From Gnetum montanum (Eukaryota; Streptophyta; Gnetopsida; Gnetales; Gnetaceae), in contig MNCI01028380.1 of assembly GCA_015680685.1 (NCBI GenBank), forward strand, positions 1,620-65,619: DNA of 64,000 nt, in the 5' to 3' direction. Of this stretch, positions 10,420 to 22,366 are shown in pieces. Both the position numbers and the translations under genes were made by a program. The notes beneath the pieces are model-generated. The model worked only from the letters and a program-made list of their open reading frames with translations. It searched no databases and was not told the origin of the DNA. Each line of letters begins with the position of its first letter. Position 1 is the stretch's first letter.

Positions 10420-11160
10420 TTAAAAAATTCAAAGTACATTAGAGCAATGAAGAGAAAGTCTAAAGAAAAAGCCCAATGATTTTGGGAATGCCTTTTAAGG
10501 TTTTCATCGTTACAACCAATCTTAGAAAACTTCTCGTCTAGGGTATGAAAATGATTAGGCCTTACCCTTATTAAGAAGCACCCTCGTGAGATTTCACTTC
10601 TTACAAAAGGGTTTCTTGTAAAGGCAAGGAAAAAATTCTCTCCAAAGAAAAAAAGAATACATTAATAAAAAATAAAGAACAAATAGCAACAAAAGCGAAA
10701 AGCTTCCTATCCTTGAGCCTCTAACACAAAAAAAAATTAATATTGTAGAAACTAAATTAATATTCAACTTTTATGAGGAGCTTTTTTGCTTGAAGTTGTA
10801 GCTAAAAAGAGAAATCTTTGAGAATTTGGTATTTGAAACTTAAAAAGAGGTCATAGTTATGCTTTTATTGTTGGAAAATAACTGCACATCAAAGCTTCTA
10901 AATAGAGTAGAGAACAAGTTGTCGAAGATAATTGCAAATGTAAAGAAATGAAGTAGATAAAGTAGGCTAATCACCAAGAATGACTTCATTGATGCTTGGT
11001 TGAAAGTTGTTATGAATTCTAGATGTCCATTTCCAAGCATATTGAGCAATAGGATACTCAAAAAACATGAGAAAATGAGTCTTTACTTCTACAAAGAGTG
11101 CAGTGAGGAGAAACATTTCTCATATATTTAATATGAGTGTCGTCGATAAAAAGACCTTCA
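10420..11160 (-). pseudogene. LINE C-terminal finger and 3' UTR
   Basis: The minus strand reads SPHCTLCRSKD, then after a frame change THFLMFFEYPIAQYAWKW and INEVILGD, the zf-RVT segment of plant L1 ORF2 (C-x2-C ... H ...). From about 10700 down it is untranslated. This part matches the complement-oriented tails at 62450-62645 and 62805-63040. The tail ends in ATTAAAAAATTC on the plus strand rather than a clear poly-A. Confidence 0.75.
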
Positions 11161-11825
11161 TGAATAGGACACCATAAAAAAATATGCATATTAGGAAATG
11201 TAGAAGATCTCCAAATATGTTTCATATTCCTTATCCAAAAGTGTGATGATAATTACATTTTCTAGGTCTTCTTGAATTTTTTATGAATAAAATAATTCTT
11301 TATAATAATATCATAAGAAACTTTTGAATTAAAATGAAAAACATATTTACCATCCTTCCAAAAAAATATTTGGAAACGTGTGATGCAAATTTTTGTTAAT
11401 TTTAAATAAATTCTTAAGATTAGAAATTAATTTTTCAAAAGTATTTTTCCTCTTTCTATTCAAACCATATAGGCTATAAGCTTTATTCAAAGCAATCCAT
11501 CTATCATGTATACATAGATAAAAAATTATAATGATACCAAATCTACTCTAGGTGATACATAATCTAGATGCATTAGTAGCCCAAGCTTCTTTATTAAAAG
11601 GAAGCTACTATGGGATAATTTGCTTAAGCATATCTTGTAAAACTATAATATGATCATAATTTAAATATTTACTAAGCTTGCACCATGTGTTTCAAATTTT
11701 TTTAACAAGTAAAGAACCAAGAATAGAAATAGCTTGAGGAAAAAGAAGATAATAAAGAAAGTTATTATATGAAAAAATTTTATTATTCTTAAGTTTTTCT
11801 TGCATAAGTTTATTTTTTAAAAGAA

Positions 11826-13149
11826 TCATCCAAACATCATCCCTATTAGTGCACTTTGCAATCCATTTCGCAATAAGAGAAATACCCTGGTTATACTAAT
11901 TAATGGGGCCAAGTTCTCCATCTTTCCTGCTACTAGTGCAAATATCCCAAACAACTCTAGAAATGCCTTTTCTACGTTGTTTAATAGACAAAAGAAACTA
12001 ATGGATAGATTAATCAATTTTCTCATAAGAAGTTTTAGAAGGAGCCTAACAACTAGAGTAATAAAATTTATTAGTAAGAATGAGCTTTTTTCTTTATTCT
12101 TTCCATTTATCAAGCTTCTTTTCAATTTTATCCATCACATAATTCCACAAAAAGTAAGATTAGGTGTAAAAGAAAAAAATATTATTAAAATTTTGAAGAC
12201 CAAATCGTTTTTTCAAGATTTTCGAAGGATTGGGAGTAACCCACTCATCAATATTACCATTACAATAAATAATAGATTTTTTCCACTTGATCTAAGAGCC
12301 AAATAACATGCAGTAATCCTCCACTGTAGCTAAAAGAGTATTAACATATTGCAAAGAATTGTTGATCATAAAATAGAGTCATCTGTAATGTGCATGTTAA
12401 GTAATTGCATACCTTGATCATTAATTAAAATTTCCATAATGAAAGTCCTTTGTAGATCATAATGCAAATAATGTAAAATAAAGTTTGCAGTAATAATAAA
12501 AAGATAAGAAGCTAGAGGATAACCTTAACAAGTTGTCGATTGAAGAAAAAAAGGAGAAACTTAATCCAAAAGTACTAGGAACTTAAGCATTAGCATCAAT
12601 GAGTAGGATATAGACAAGATGAATAAAATAACCACCAAAACCTAGTTTATAGAGACAAGAAATAATAACATTCTATTTAATTTTAATATTAAGATTTGGC
12701 ATAATCTAACTTAATAAAAGCAATGTCTTGGGTAGTATTAGAAGCCCATTGCATTTCATCTCAAGCTACAATAATGCTATATAAGATTTGTCTACCATTA
12801 ACAAAACTAGTTTTCTTAGGTCTGCTGATATCTTCAATAACCTTTTGAATTCGGTAGACCATGCATTTAGCTAAAATTTTGTAAGTATTATTAGGAAGAG
12901 TAATAGGCAACTAATAATATGTTAAAGATCTCCATTCTTAGGAAGAAGAGGATTCAAAACTTTATTAATATTTTTACCAAGAGAAATGTTTTTAAAGGCT
13001 TCTTGGAAAGCATGAAAGAGATCATTTTTAACAATGTTCCAATACTTCTTAAAAAATTTAGTAGGAATATAATCAGAAATTGGAACTTTACCATCCACTA
13101 AACTAAATGTTGCTACTTTGATTTCTGATTTAGGAATACTTTGATTCAA
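11826..13149 (-). pseudogene. LINE ORF2 reverse transcriptase remnant
   Basis: Starts with FFKKYWNIVKNDLFHAFQE and NKVLNPLLPKNGD (RT motifs 0-1), then NTYKILAKCM and KKTSFVNGRQIL (motif 2a), DIAFIKLDYAK (motif A; conserved Asp), CQGYPLASYLFII (motif B, normally QGCPLAP), HITDDSIL (motif C, normally F/YADD: first Asp kept but context changed) and IAKWIAKC near 11860. Order and motifs are those of plant L1 elements. Multiple stops and shifts. Confidence 0.85.
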
Positions 13150-13522
13150 TTTTGTTATAAGATGAGAAATATGTGTACTAGAGGCTTGGAAGGATTTCTT
13201 GCCAAAACCTTAGAAGAAAAATGACTTGCTAAAAAACTATTAATAATCTCAAGATCTTTAACGATGGAGTTATTTATATAAAGTAATTGTAGTTTAGGTA
13301 CTTAATCCTTTCCTTTTAGAAATTCAAAAAAGTTCTTTACAATGTGCATCTTTAAGTTTTAGCCAACCCATGTAACTTTTAGTGAGAACACTTTTAGGTT
13401 GAAAAGTATCCCAACATTGTTTAGCCTAACTAGCTTTAGTCAAAGCTTTTTGAGTTTTAAAATCAAAGGGATTTTAGTTTCAAAGAATTTGCATTTGCTT
13501 TACAGATTCTACAAGATCTTCT

Positions 13523-14379
13523 TCAACATGACAAATTGCTTTCCAAACTAGCTAGCATAATCTCTAACTCTAAAAGTAGTTCGTTGCAACTAGTTAATCT
13601 AACCAATATCAATAGTAGGATTTTTTTTTTGTAATCCATAAAGACTTCAAAAATATTTTTCCCACCAGGTCCTATGAACATATTAGCATTTATGAGAAAA
13701 ATATCATGTTTCTGAAAGGATGAAGTACTAATTCTAGAGAGAAAAATTCTAATAGAAAAATGATCTAACAAAGTAACATTTGTATGTACTTCTACTTTGC
13801 TTGTAGGCTTCTAAAAGGAAACATGAGAGATGTAAAATCTATCAGGTCAATGATAAATTGTATTATTTCCTTATTGATAATTATACCAAGTATAATTCTT
13901 TTAATTCAAATGAGAGAGTAATAAAGTGCTAACATTAGAAAGAAAATATTTTTCTTTAAAATTGTACCAATGTTCTTTTTCTTGAGAAAACATATTAGGA
14001 GGAAGATCACCAAGTTTTTCTAAATGACTTTCAACCATATTGAAATTACCTTTAATAATCTAATGAACTTTAAGAAGAGATGGAAGATATTTCCAAATCC
14101 TTGATCGATCTTTTAAATTATTAGAAGAATAAATATTATAGAGTTCAAAGATATCTTTTTCACCATGACAAATAATCCAAATAAATATCATAAGCTTGTC
14201 AAAACTAAAATTCAAAAAATTTCTAGTCCAATTTTTATTAACAAGAATAACAACACTGTATTTATTAACTTCATGAATAGCGAAAAAAAATGTAGTTTTT
14301 TAAAATGCATTTACTCACAAAATTAATATCTTAAGTTGAAATCTTAATTTCTTATATGAAAAGAAAATTTGAAGATAAA
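13523..14379 (-). pseudogene. LINE ORF2 endonuclease domain (APE-like) remnant
   Basis: Nicks target DNA to prime reverse transcription. Visible on the minus strand in order: FLFI, a stop where Q belongs, then EIKIS (the LQETK motif with the metal-binding Glu) near 14340; VVILVNKNW; IFELYNIYSSNN (the Y-x2-N motif); GNFNMVESHLEKLGD (catalytic GDFN with D to N); DRFYISHVS near 13825; LLDHFSIRIF at 13771 (the SDH motif, S to L). Several frame changes and stops. The extreme N-terminus is missing at the junction with M1. Confidence 0.85.
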
Positions 14380-15025
14380 TGATGAGTGGTGAGGTACCCC
14401 TACACTCAACCATACGAATACGAGCATAACACGCGTGATCCAATCGAACTCCGCAAACTAAGTGCCTACACGCCTCATGGAACACTTAAGGTTAATTATT
14501 CGTTGTCTTCCCAAACTTACTTGTATTTGTCATAGTGTATGNNNNNNNNNNNNNNNNNNNNNNNNNNNNNNNNNNNNNNNNNNNNNNNNNNNNNNNNNNN
14601 NNNNNNNNNNTTAACTAGGAGAGAAGGGTTGAGAGATATTTAATTACTAATAAAGCGATTAAATGGAAAATAGTAAATACCAATAAATAAAAGTCCTAAT
14701 TAGCCTGTTCCATGCACTGCAAGGTTTATCTAAGAAGTTTGTCTTTATTGTCGTACACAAACTTATGTTCAGGTACAATGTTGCTCGAATAAAGATCCGT
14801 TTACTTTGGAGCTCCTACTGCGGGCACATGGAAAATATTCTATCTTTGGAGAGATCAAACTGCCAGAGTTTCCTTATAGTCTAGGCCTAGAATGGAAAAT
14901 AATGGAGAGCCACCTCTTATTTATAGACTTTGCGGCAAACCGCGATATCGCGTGGGATGCGATATCGTGTACGCGATATCGTGTGGGATGCAATATTGCG
15001 GTGGACGTGATATCACGTCCCATCA
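14380..15025 (-). repeat. M1 3' LTR with sequence gap
   Basis: TGATGAGTGG at 14380 and CCCATCA at 15025 are the complement of the family ends. TATA box complement TATTTATA is at 14918-14925. A cluster of GATATC/GATATCG words lies at 14941-15015, directly after the U3 start. A run of Ns replaces part of it; by comparison with 19893-20448 about 250 bp should be there, so the true length is near 800. Confidence 0.9.
14542..14610. other. Assembly gap, 69 Ns
   Basis: The flanks align with 20041-20060 and 20305-20330 of the other M1 LTR. The missing sequence there is about 250 bp, so the N count is not the real gap length. Confidence 0.95.
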
Positions 15026-17017
15026 TACCCCCATGAATGAATAAAAACTTATCCTTGAGTTCCTTACAAAATATTGGGATGGTATGGGATTATTGACTCA
15101 AATGGAACTAATGGGATGACATGTGAACGGATCATCATTACAAGACATGACAAAACTAGTGTTCATGACAACAAGAGTGAACACCTTATTACATTAACAT
15201 CAGGCCTCATTTGGTAGCTGAGAGAAAGAGAGAGAGAAAGAAGTGTTTCTGCTGCTAATGCCAAGATTGCACCTTTCGTTGTCCATCCATAAGCATGCTA
15301 TTGATCTTGCTCCTTGCATAGCTGCTTCCAGCACTGCTCCATTCCATGTGTTCCCTCTAGATCCAATCCATTGTTGTATGATTGCCATTTGCACATGCAA
15401 CATAGTCGTTATATTAGCAAGGGTAAATGAATTTCAATGTAGTTGATACCTTGGTTCGGTGAAAGGTCCATTGGTTGAGTTGTGGTATGGCTAGTACGGA
15501 TCTAGGGATATAATGGTGGTGACTAGCGAAGGTGTAGGTGTTAGGAGAAAATCAAAAAAATTGGGCCTCGTACCCCCATGACTAATAGCGAACCTCCGGT
15601 AGTGATAGAATGAAGAAAGAAAAGGAACAAGAAAGAGGAAGAAAAAGAGACTATAGCATCGATGAAATGGATGTCAAGATGGAAATGAACAAAAGAAAAT
15701 ACATTGCAAAAATGTTAAGGGAAAGAGTTTAATTGGTGCACCAAAGAGGAATGTCAATGGGTCCTCCCCAAAGTAGGCTCATGTCTTTAATGCCCTAACA
15801 AGCCCACATTCAAAGAGTCTGCAGGCAAATGGAATGTCATTTGGAACAAGAGTTAAAGTCTTAACTGCAAGAATTTACCAAAAAGAAAACAATGCATCAA
15901 CCAAAATATACACACTAATGATACAACCGGCAATGAGGTGAACAATGGAGAGAAGGATGGAGAGAAGAGAATGGAATGGAATCTAAAGAACAAGGTGGTG
16001 TATAGCCCCTTGTGTGTTTTATGATTAATGTGACTTAGCAGATCTCATTCCAAGTCTGGCCTCAAACAAACCACATCTAGTGACTTCGCATCAATGCAAT
16101 CGGCCAAACCATCCTCTTAAAGAACAAGAATGCCTTCACCCAAGAGCCACTACCATTCCAACAAAACAAAGGAGGAGAGAATGGGAAGTAAGAAGGGCCT
16201 TAGTTAGAGGGGACATTTTTATTTTAGTTCCATAACCAGTGCTTATAGTCCAAGGAATTATTTTGTCTAAGGGGTGTACTTTGAATTCTTACTTCTTTTT
16301 TTATGTGTTTATATGTGAGAACCACACCATGCAAAGACTTTGTTATTTTTATTTTCTCAGTTTCCCGATGATTGGGTAACGTCGAAACGGTAAGAAAACT
16401 CAAGAAGAAAACATCCAAGCACCCAAGAGAACGACCAACAAAAAAGCATTAAGTTCCCTTGAAGTCACACCCTTTTCAATCCTTGAGTCCTTCCTTAGTT
16501 TGAGAAATGCCCAATCACCAATTCGTTAATAGTTCTTATTTAGAAGGGACTATACATTTCCAAGCCGAGAGAGACCATAGAAACTTGTGGATGAATGGAT
16601 GAAGTGAACTCATTGCCTGCTATATCAAAAGAAACATACCTTAGTATTAGCATCATGACTTAAAGGTAAAAACCAAACATTAGCAATCAATATAAAAATA
16701 GTTCATACCATCATGGAGAACACTTATTGGGTGAAAAACTTACAAGGTGGGTATCACATGCACACACACACACAAAATGAAAAAGTATAACAATGTTGTA
16801 AAATAAAAACAAGTTAAAGAAATTGTAAAAAAAAAACGTGTAAAACAAAAATGTGTAAAACAAAAATGTGTAAAACAAAAATGTGCAAAACAAAAATGTG
16901 TAAAAAAAAACTTAAAAACAACTAAGGGCCCCAAATGATTAGCATAGGTGGTCATCTCCCCCATGACTGAACAGAAAGGGAGAGATTCGAAATAATGAAC
17001 GCCTATTTGAGTTTCTT
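15026..17017 (-). other. M1 3' region: PPT, env-like remnant, minisatellite
   Basis: From the LTR outwards: PPT complement TACCCCCATGA (15026-15036); a second G5 tract at about 15572; an env-like frame remnant (16418-15858) with KITKSLHGVVLTYKHI near its start and a hydrophobic segment LVCIFWLMHCFLFGKF near 15880; a CA microsatellite (16761-16775); a minisatellite of TTTTGTTTTACACAT units (16830-16915); and a third G-tract at about 16955 in the last codons of pol. The same order is seen in P1. Confidence 0.7.
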
Positions 17018-18372
17018 AAAAGTTCCCAACTTCTCCCCATTGATGTTCTTAGATTAAGGGGTGGAAGTTGGTGACACTCATATTCCAACGTATCTCTACC
17101 TTCGTTGTTGACATGGGTTGTTTCCTCAGTTTGTTCCATGCATATTTGTCAGTTACTCTTTTGACTAGTTGTCAACTACAGGGTGTCTACTACTTGTTGT
17201 GTGGTTGCTACATACAGGCATCTTTGTCTGATAGTTTCAAGGGAACACCAATTACATGGAGGAGATGTTGTGCATTCCTCCATGTCATCACCCGATGAAT
17301 CACTGTATGTGATGCATGGAACTTTCCTCTTCTCAATTTTTCCATAAATGTTAACCTTAGAAATTTCCAAGGAAAGATCACGAATTCCTAGGCATGCGTC
17401 TACTGTACTCAGCCATGCCCTTCCCATTATAATTGGGAAGTCCCTTATGTCATTGTTAACTTCTATCACCAGGAAATTAGCTAGGTAAGACCAACCACAC
17501 GCAGTGGTAATGATGTCCTCCATCAATCCTAAGGGGATGGTGATGGACTAGTTTGCCAGATCTAGTTGAATGTTGCTCTTCTTAAGTTGGGGCAGGTTCC
17601 AAGCTTGATACATCTCTTGTGAAATTAAGTTGACTTTGGAACCTGAGTCAAGAAGAGCCTTATGTGGTTCATTCTCGATGACTTGGAGGTATATTAAGGG
17701 ACTCCCAGGGTTAGATAATTTTCTAGGAAGGTGGCCTACCTTGATCCAATCAGTTACGATATGTGTTAACATAACCGTATGTGTTAAGCTCTGATGTTGG
17801 ACTGAAGGGAGCTCCGAAGCCTTGTGTGTTGGAGGAATGATCACAAACTCAACCGCTTGTTGTTATGAGAGCTTGTCTAGGCTTTTGGTTCTAAAGAAAG
17901 GTCTTCTATTTTTACGATGGTTAGAACTAGTATCACGTTGAATGGTTACAGCTCTCGTAGCGTTTCGTTACTGCGGTTGAGTAGGGAGTTCCCCTTGCAT
18001 TGTTGGAGTAGGAGGTGGTATGGGAACTACCGGTGGAAGAGATGCAGATGGAGTAGGAGGATGGTATGGATATGGAGCATCTCCTAGAGGAGAAGGAGTC
18101 CTTCTAAAGTACTCCAAAACTTGGTAGTGATGTTGGGGAGTTGTGTGATCCATTGAGTCACTTGGAGAAATCGGCTGCTGCACGTAGTAGCCATAAGGAT
18201 CGGGCTATCGGTAAGGGTATTGATGTTTCAGCAGTGGCATCCCCCATGATTGTGGGTATTTCCATTATTGATGTTGTCTGATGGGTTGTGGTGGAGTTCC
18301 ACTTGGATAGTATGTCAACAGTTGGTGGAATTTCCTTGGGTTACCTTGAGGATAAGGTAACCTTCGGGGTGT
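17018..18372 (-). pseudogene. M1 protease region, followed by pol deletion
   Basis: Starts in the proline-rich linker (YPYHPPTPSASLPP near 18070), then VGHLPRKLSNPGSPLIYLQV and the aspartic protease active site LLDSGSKVNLIS at about 17650, then PLGLMEDI, NDIRDFPIIMGRAWLS (17400-17470). It continues to the segment before RT (KLRKQP, then ...NFHPLI near 17045), where it jumps to the last 15 codons of integrase (FSVMGEMTT-like frame). At least four stops or shifts. RT, RNase H and integrase are absent. Confidence 0.8.
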
Positions 18373-19749
18373 CTACCGTCTGTTGAGTCTCGAGTTGAGA
18401 GCATACATCCGAGACTCTTGTAGATGTAAGATGATTGGACAACATCTCTTAGGATGGTCATAGTGGCATATCTCACATCCATCGTCATCGTCTATGTCTG
18501 ATTCCACAACCTCATCAGAGATAGTTATTTTCCATTTACCCTTGTCACGTGCAGGGCTGGAATCTCTCCGCTTTTTCTTGTCTTTGTCACTACCTCGTTC
18601 CTCCTTAGACTCCTCTACAATCTTTAGGATAGTTTCAATTTTACTATCTAAGGAGCTCCATACTTCATCTACCTTAGTTGCTACTTCCATTGTTAGCTTT
18701 TGAAATGGCAAGGTTTTTCTGTTCACCAACTTTTCGAGTGGTGACTCATCCTCTTCATCGCAAAATCTCACTCCCTTCTTTCAAAGAGAGGGATCACTGT
18801 TATATTCTTCTGCACTTTCCCATTTTCGTAGCTCCCCTTCTTCTTTGGCTACTTGTTCCAACAGTCTATGTATTTCATCTCTTTCATGACATCTATGATG
18901 TCTGCGTTGTTCCCTACTTTCCCTTTGTTCATGCCTTGATTCTCTTGATTTCCCTCATCCTCTCTCTCGACTCTCTCATTGAGGTCTTTCATTTCTCTTA
19001 CCCTTATCCTCTCCGTTATGCTCTTGATGATTGCACCTCGATGTGGAAGGAGAGGGTGATTGATGTGATGAAGGCAAAGAAGAAGGAGAACCATCGCCAT
19101 GATGATGTTTCTTACCTTCTCTTCTATGGCTTCGGTCCCGATCGTGGTGACGATCTAAGTGCCCATCCTTGTCATGTGTAGTTGTTCCCTCAGTGAACAA
19201 TTGGTGTTCATGGGGATCAGAACCAGGGTTGTGTATCATGGAGCATAGGTTCTGATACCCCACCTCCTCACCATCATTAGGAGGGGGAACATCTTTTGAT
19301 AGAGAACTAGTTATAAGTGGTTCACCATATCCAATTTCACTTAGGACGTGTGGGACCTCTTTGCCCTTCAACAGTGTATGTTGGCTCTCCTGCCTTGAGT
19401 CCCTCATATGTTGTGCAACTGTCGGATAGTAATCCCTTGTGTCAAAATCACCTATAATGTATTTAGCATAAAGCTGAGTCATGCCAATCTGTGCCAAAGC
19501 ACGGAGGAGCATGTTGGGGACTGCACGATCTGGAGGTAACACTATGTTACCTTGCAAGTCTCTCCAGCGCATCTGTTCATCCTGATGGAGGATAAAAGTA
19601 AAGTTGGGAATATACTCATCGGGATGCGTATATGTCATCCTATATTGTTGAGGAATTGAATGATTTAGGTTATGTATTTTTGATTGCCGACTGTTCTTTT
19701 TATGATCCCTAGGTGGTGTAATGCTCTTGTGAGAAGAAGAAGAAGGCAT
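18373..19749 (-). pseudogene. M1 gag remnant, core deleted
   Basis: ATG at 19749. The first 257 codons are open: MPSSSSHKSITPPRD, an N-terminal domain with RWRDLQGNIVLPPDR and LLRALAQIGMTQLY, then a His/Arg/Ser-rich stretch. A deletion at about 18865 removes the Retrotrans_gag core (0.57 kb in P1). The C-terminal part then has EGELRK, DEEDESPLEKLVNRKTLPF, a coiled coil (WSSLDSKIETILKIVEESKEE), a basic stretch (DKKKRRDSSPARDKGKWK) and the Cys/His motif CEICHYDHPKRCC near 18480. Confidence 0.85.
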
Positions 19750-19874
19750 GGTGTCTTATCGGTGTGCTAATTAACCATTATAAATTTTTTTTGTGTAATT
19801 AACCCTAAGGTTCGTTTAAGCTCCCAATGATGTGATTGATATCCTATGTTCTACTTAGCGCATAAACACTTAGT

Positions 19875-19892
19875 CCTCGGCAACAGCACCAA
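19875..19892 (-). other. M1 primer binding site, tRNA-Asp type
   Basis: Complement reads TTGGTGCTGTTGCCGAGG right after the LTR end at 19893. Compare TGGCGCCGTTGCC in P1. Complementarity to tRNA-Asp is the Athila pattern. Confidence 0.8.
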
Positions 19893-20448
19893 TGATGAGT
19901 GGTGAGGTACCCCTACACTCAACCATATGAATACGAGCGTAACATGCATGATCTGGTGGAACTCCATAGACTAAGTGCCTACATGCCTCATGGAACACTT
20001 AAGGTTAATTATTCATTATCTTCCTGAACTTACTTGTATTTGTCACAGTATGGTTAAGTAAGTCCGAGGTATATGATTTTTATATGTCTTTTTTGTTTTA
20101 TCTCCTAAGCTGACAAGGTAAAGGGTTAAAGAGATTAACTAACTAACTCTAACTAACTAACTAAGTCTTAATTAAGCTAGCGTTAGCATCCGTTCCCACT
20201 TACCGTTCACACCCTAAAGCAATGCAACCTTGGTTACCAAACGCTAATCGTTGTTGGGATCACCAAGCGTAATGCACGTGCTCGAAGCGGTTGTACTAAG
20301 GCACTTAACTAGGAGAGAAGGGTTGAGAAAGATTTAATTACTAATAAAGTGATTAAATGGAAAATAGTAAATACCAATAAATAAAATCCTAATTATCCTA
20401 TTCCATGCACAGCAAGGTTTATCCAAGAAGTTCGTCTTTATTGCCGTA
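19893..20448 (-). repeat. M1 5' LTR, truncated
   Basis: Matches 14380-15025 from its inner end up to TTATTGCCGTA (20440-20448). The U3 part with TATA and GATATC cluster is lost. At 20449 the sequence changes to plus-strand P2 gag. The segment 20130-20160 has a CTAACTAA tandem stretch. Confidence 0.85.
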
Positions 20449-22340
20449 TCCAAGGTCATGGCAGGGATGAGGATTAGCATTGTGATCATGATCATGATCA
20501 TGGCTATCACTACTGAAGAGGGGGTAGCAAGCACCATGGTGGTGCTAGTCCTCCTTCCTCTTCATCTTTGTCATCATCTTCTTTCTCTTCTAGCTTCGAA
20601 TGCAACCATAAAGGGCATGATCATGATGGAGGTGACCAACGAGACTAAAATGATCATAAGGCCCATTGAGCAAGTCAAGATTAGGGGCATGAGCATTCAA
20701 GGGAGGCCCATGGTCATGAAAGAAGGGATAGTAGAGGACATCATAGGAACCATGGCCACCATAGGGACCATGGTTATGATGAGCCTTTGCTTGCCACTCA
20801 AAGCATGTTGAACATTGCAGAGGTAGTGATAATTCCTACAAGGCATGTAAAGGATAGCTGGATCAAGAGGCTAGACATGAACAATATTTCCAAGTTTGAA
20901 AGGGGATATAAGTCAAATCCATAGAACCATATTTAGCCCTTTCATGATGCATGTGCCTTGCAAAATGTGGAGAACAATTGGCAAGAGCTTAAGCTATTTC
21001 TAAGGATACTCATTAAGGATGTAGAGAGCTAGTATTGATCCCTAGAATTGAAATACATTAGACAGTGAAGTACAATGCTTGAATTGCTTGATGAAAAATA
21101 TCAGACATACTCTCGAGTGTCCAACTTAAGGAAGGGGATCTAAGGATGGAAACAAGGGACACATGAACCCTTGGATGCAACCATGGACCAATACTATTCT
21201 CTATTGCTCAAATGTCCTAACCATGGTTATTCTCAACAGGAACAATTTGCCATATCATAGATGGACTCTAATCAGAAACAAGGAGAACTTTTGGAGTCTA
21301 TGCCTAAGGGCAATTGTTAGAACTAAGAGTCCATCAGATTCAAAGGATGATTGAGTAGGTAGCAAAGGAAGAAGGTGAATTGATAAAATGATAAAGTGTA
21401 GAAGAATATAATAGGGATCCTTCCATTAGAAAGAGGAAGGTCTGTTTTTATGATAGTGAGGAGGATTCACCACTTGATGAGGTGGTAAACATAAAGACCT
21501 TGCGGGTCCAAAAATCTATGTCTAAAATTTCAGCCAAGGTAGATAAAATGTGGGATTCATTAGATGAAAAATTCTAAACTACTTTAAAAATTGTAGAAGC
21601 ATCAAGAGAGCAGAGTAGTAATCTTGACCACAAGAGGTGGAGAAAAGCTAAATGTGCCTACCAAAGGGGTAAGGGCAAAGTTGCTATAGTAGAAGAAGTT
21701 GTAGAGATAGAATCAAATGATGATGGTGGATGTGACATCTACCAATACAAAAATCCTAAAGGATGTTACCTTGTAGTATCACATTTGTAGGAGTCTAGGG
21801 TGTATGCTCTGAATCCTAGATTGGCAAGAAGAGAAGCACCTAGAAGATTTCCTTATCCTCAACACAATCCAAGGTAGTTCCATCAACAATAACAAGCCTA
21901 TTATCCAAGTGGAGCTACACCACAGTCATATGAATAGTACTAGCAGTGGTAGCACCCAAAGTCATAAGGGATGCTACCACCAAGGTAGTAGTACCCTTAT
22001 AGGAAATCAAATCCATACGGGTACTATGTCCAACAACTCATTTCTCTGCATGACTCTTTTAGTCATGCCACCTTCCAACATCACTACTACCCTGTAGAGT
22101 ATTATAGAACTCGTTCTCCAACTACTAGAAGGGAAACCCCACATCCATATTATCCTCCTTATCCTTCTACATATGTTCCTCCACCCTCAGCCTAGTTACC
22201 ACCTACTTCGTTAATGTAGGGAGAAATTCTACCTCACCTGCAACAATGAAACACAATGAGGGCTAATAACTTGCAACTGGCTCCTCAGCCAAGTGGTTTA
22301 AAAACTAGATCATGAAAAAGACCTTTCTTCTAACTGAACA
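20449..22340 (+). pseudogene. P2 gag remnant
   Basis: Begins in the His/Ser-rich stretch; a shadow frame there reads as a Met/Ile-rich peptide but is not the gag frame. Gag core at 21000-21300: ESWY-like, MLELLDEKYQTYSRVSNLRK, GWKQGTHEPLDATMDQYYSLL. C-terminal coiled coil near 21540 and a decayed Cys/His motif GCDIYQYKNPKGCY near 21730. The tail is proline- and tyrosine-rich (YYPSGATPQ, HPYYPPYPS). Dozens of stops and several shifts. Confidence 0.8.
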
Positions 22341-22366
22341 ACCCAACTAAACCCTCAAAGACACCT

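Larger units (their letters stand above)
6690..10420 (+). mobile_element. P3: very old Athila-like element, 5' two-fifths only
   Basis: Order on the plus strand: LTR remnant (6690-7119), decayed primer site, gag fragments, protease fragment, then an abrupt end at the LINE near 10420. A solo LTR (8545-9430) interrupts gag. Every recognisable peptide aligns with P1 and P2 but is full of stops and shifts, so this is the oldest family member here. RT, integrase and 3' LTR were not found on the far side of the LINE and its contents, so they are lost. Confidence 0.75.
10420..14379 (-). mobile_element. L1-type LINE, 3' half (endonuclease, RT, finger, 3' UTR)
   Basis: On the minus strand, from high to low coordinates: endonuclease (14379-13523), linker, reverse transcriptase (13149-11826), C-terminal Cys/His segment (11160-10840), 3' UTR to about 10420. 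The 3' UTR matches two LINE tails at 62450-63040 down to the words TTGCTC, TGTACTTTGA, TTTTTTAAT, which fixes the 3' end. The 5' half lies at 38770-39900, on the other side of a 24.4-kb block of LTR elements. Broken by many stops and shifts. Confidence 0.85.
14380..20448 (-). mobile_element. M1: Athila-like element, pol deleted, 5' LTR truncated
   Basis: Minus-strand order: truncated 5' LTR (20448-19893), primer site, gag with an internal deletion, protease, then directly the 3' region, PPT and 3' LTR (15025-14380). About 2.9 kb covering RT, RNase H and integrase is missing at about 17020, and about 0.57 kb of gag core at about 18865. The left LTR abuts the LINE; the right LTR is cut at 20448 and fused to P2 gag. 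No target duplication can be shown. Closest relative in the window is P1. Confidence 0.85.

Noticed and set aside
15243-15446. 67-codon frames on both strands in the M1 3' region
   Set aside because: The matching segment in P1 (35870-36110) is open in different frames; no shared peptide.
18678-19181. 167-codon plus-strand frame in M1
   Set aside because: Shadow of the minus-strand gag; no homolog pattern, and gag motifs occupy the opposite strand.
20458-20811. Met/Ile-rich 117-codon frame that looks like a membrane protein
   Set aside because: It is the wrong frame of the His/Ser-rich gag segment (CAT/ATG periodicity); the matching DNA in P1 and M1 codes in another frame.
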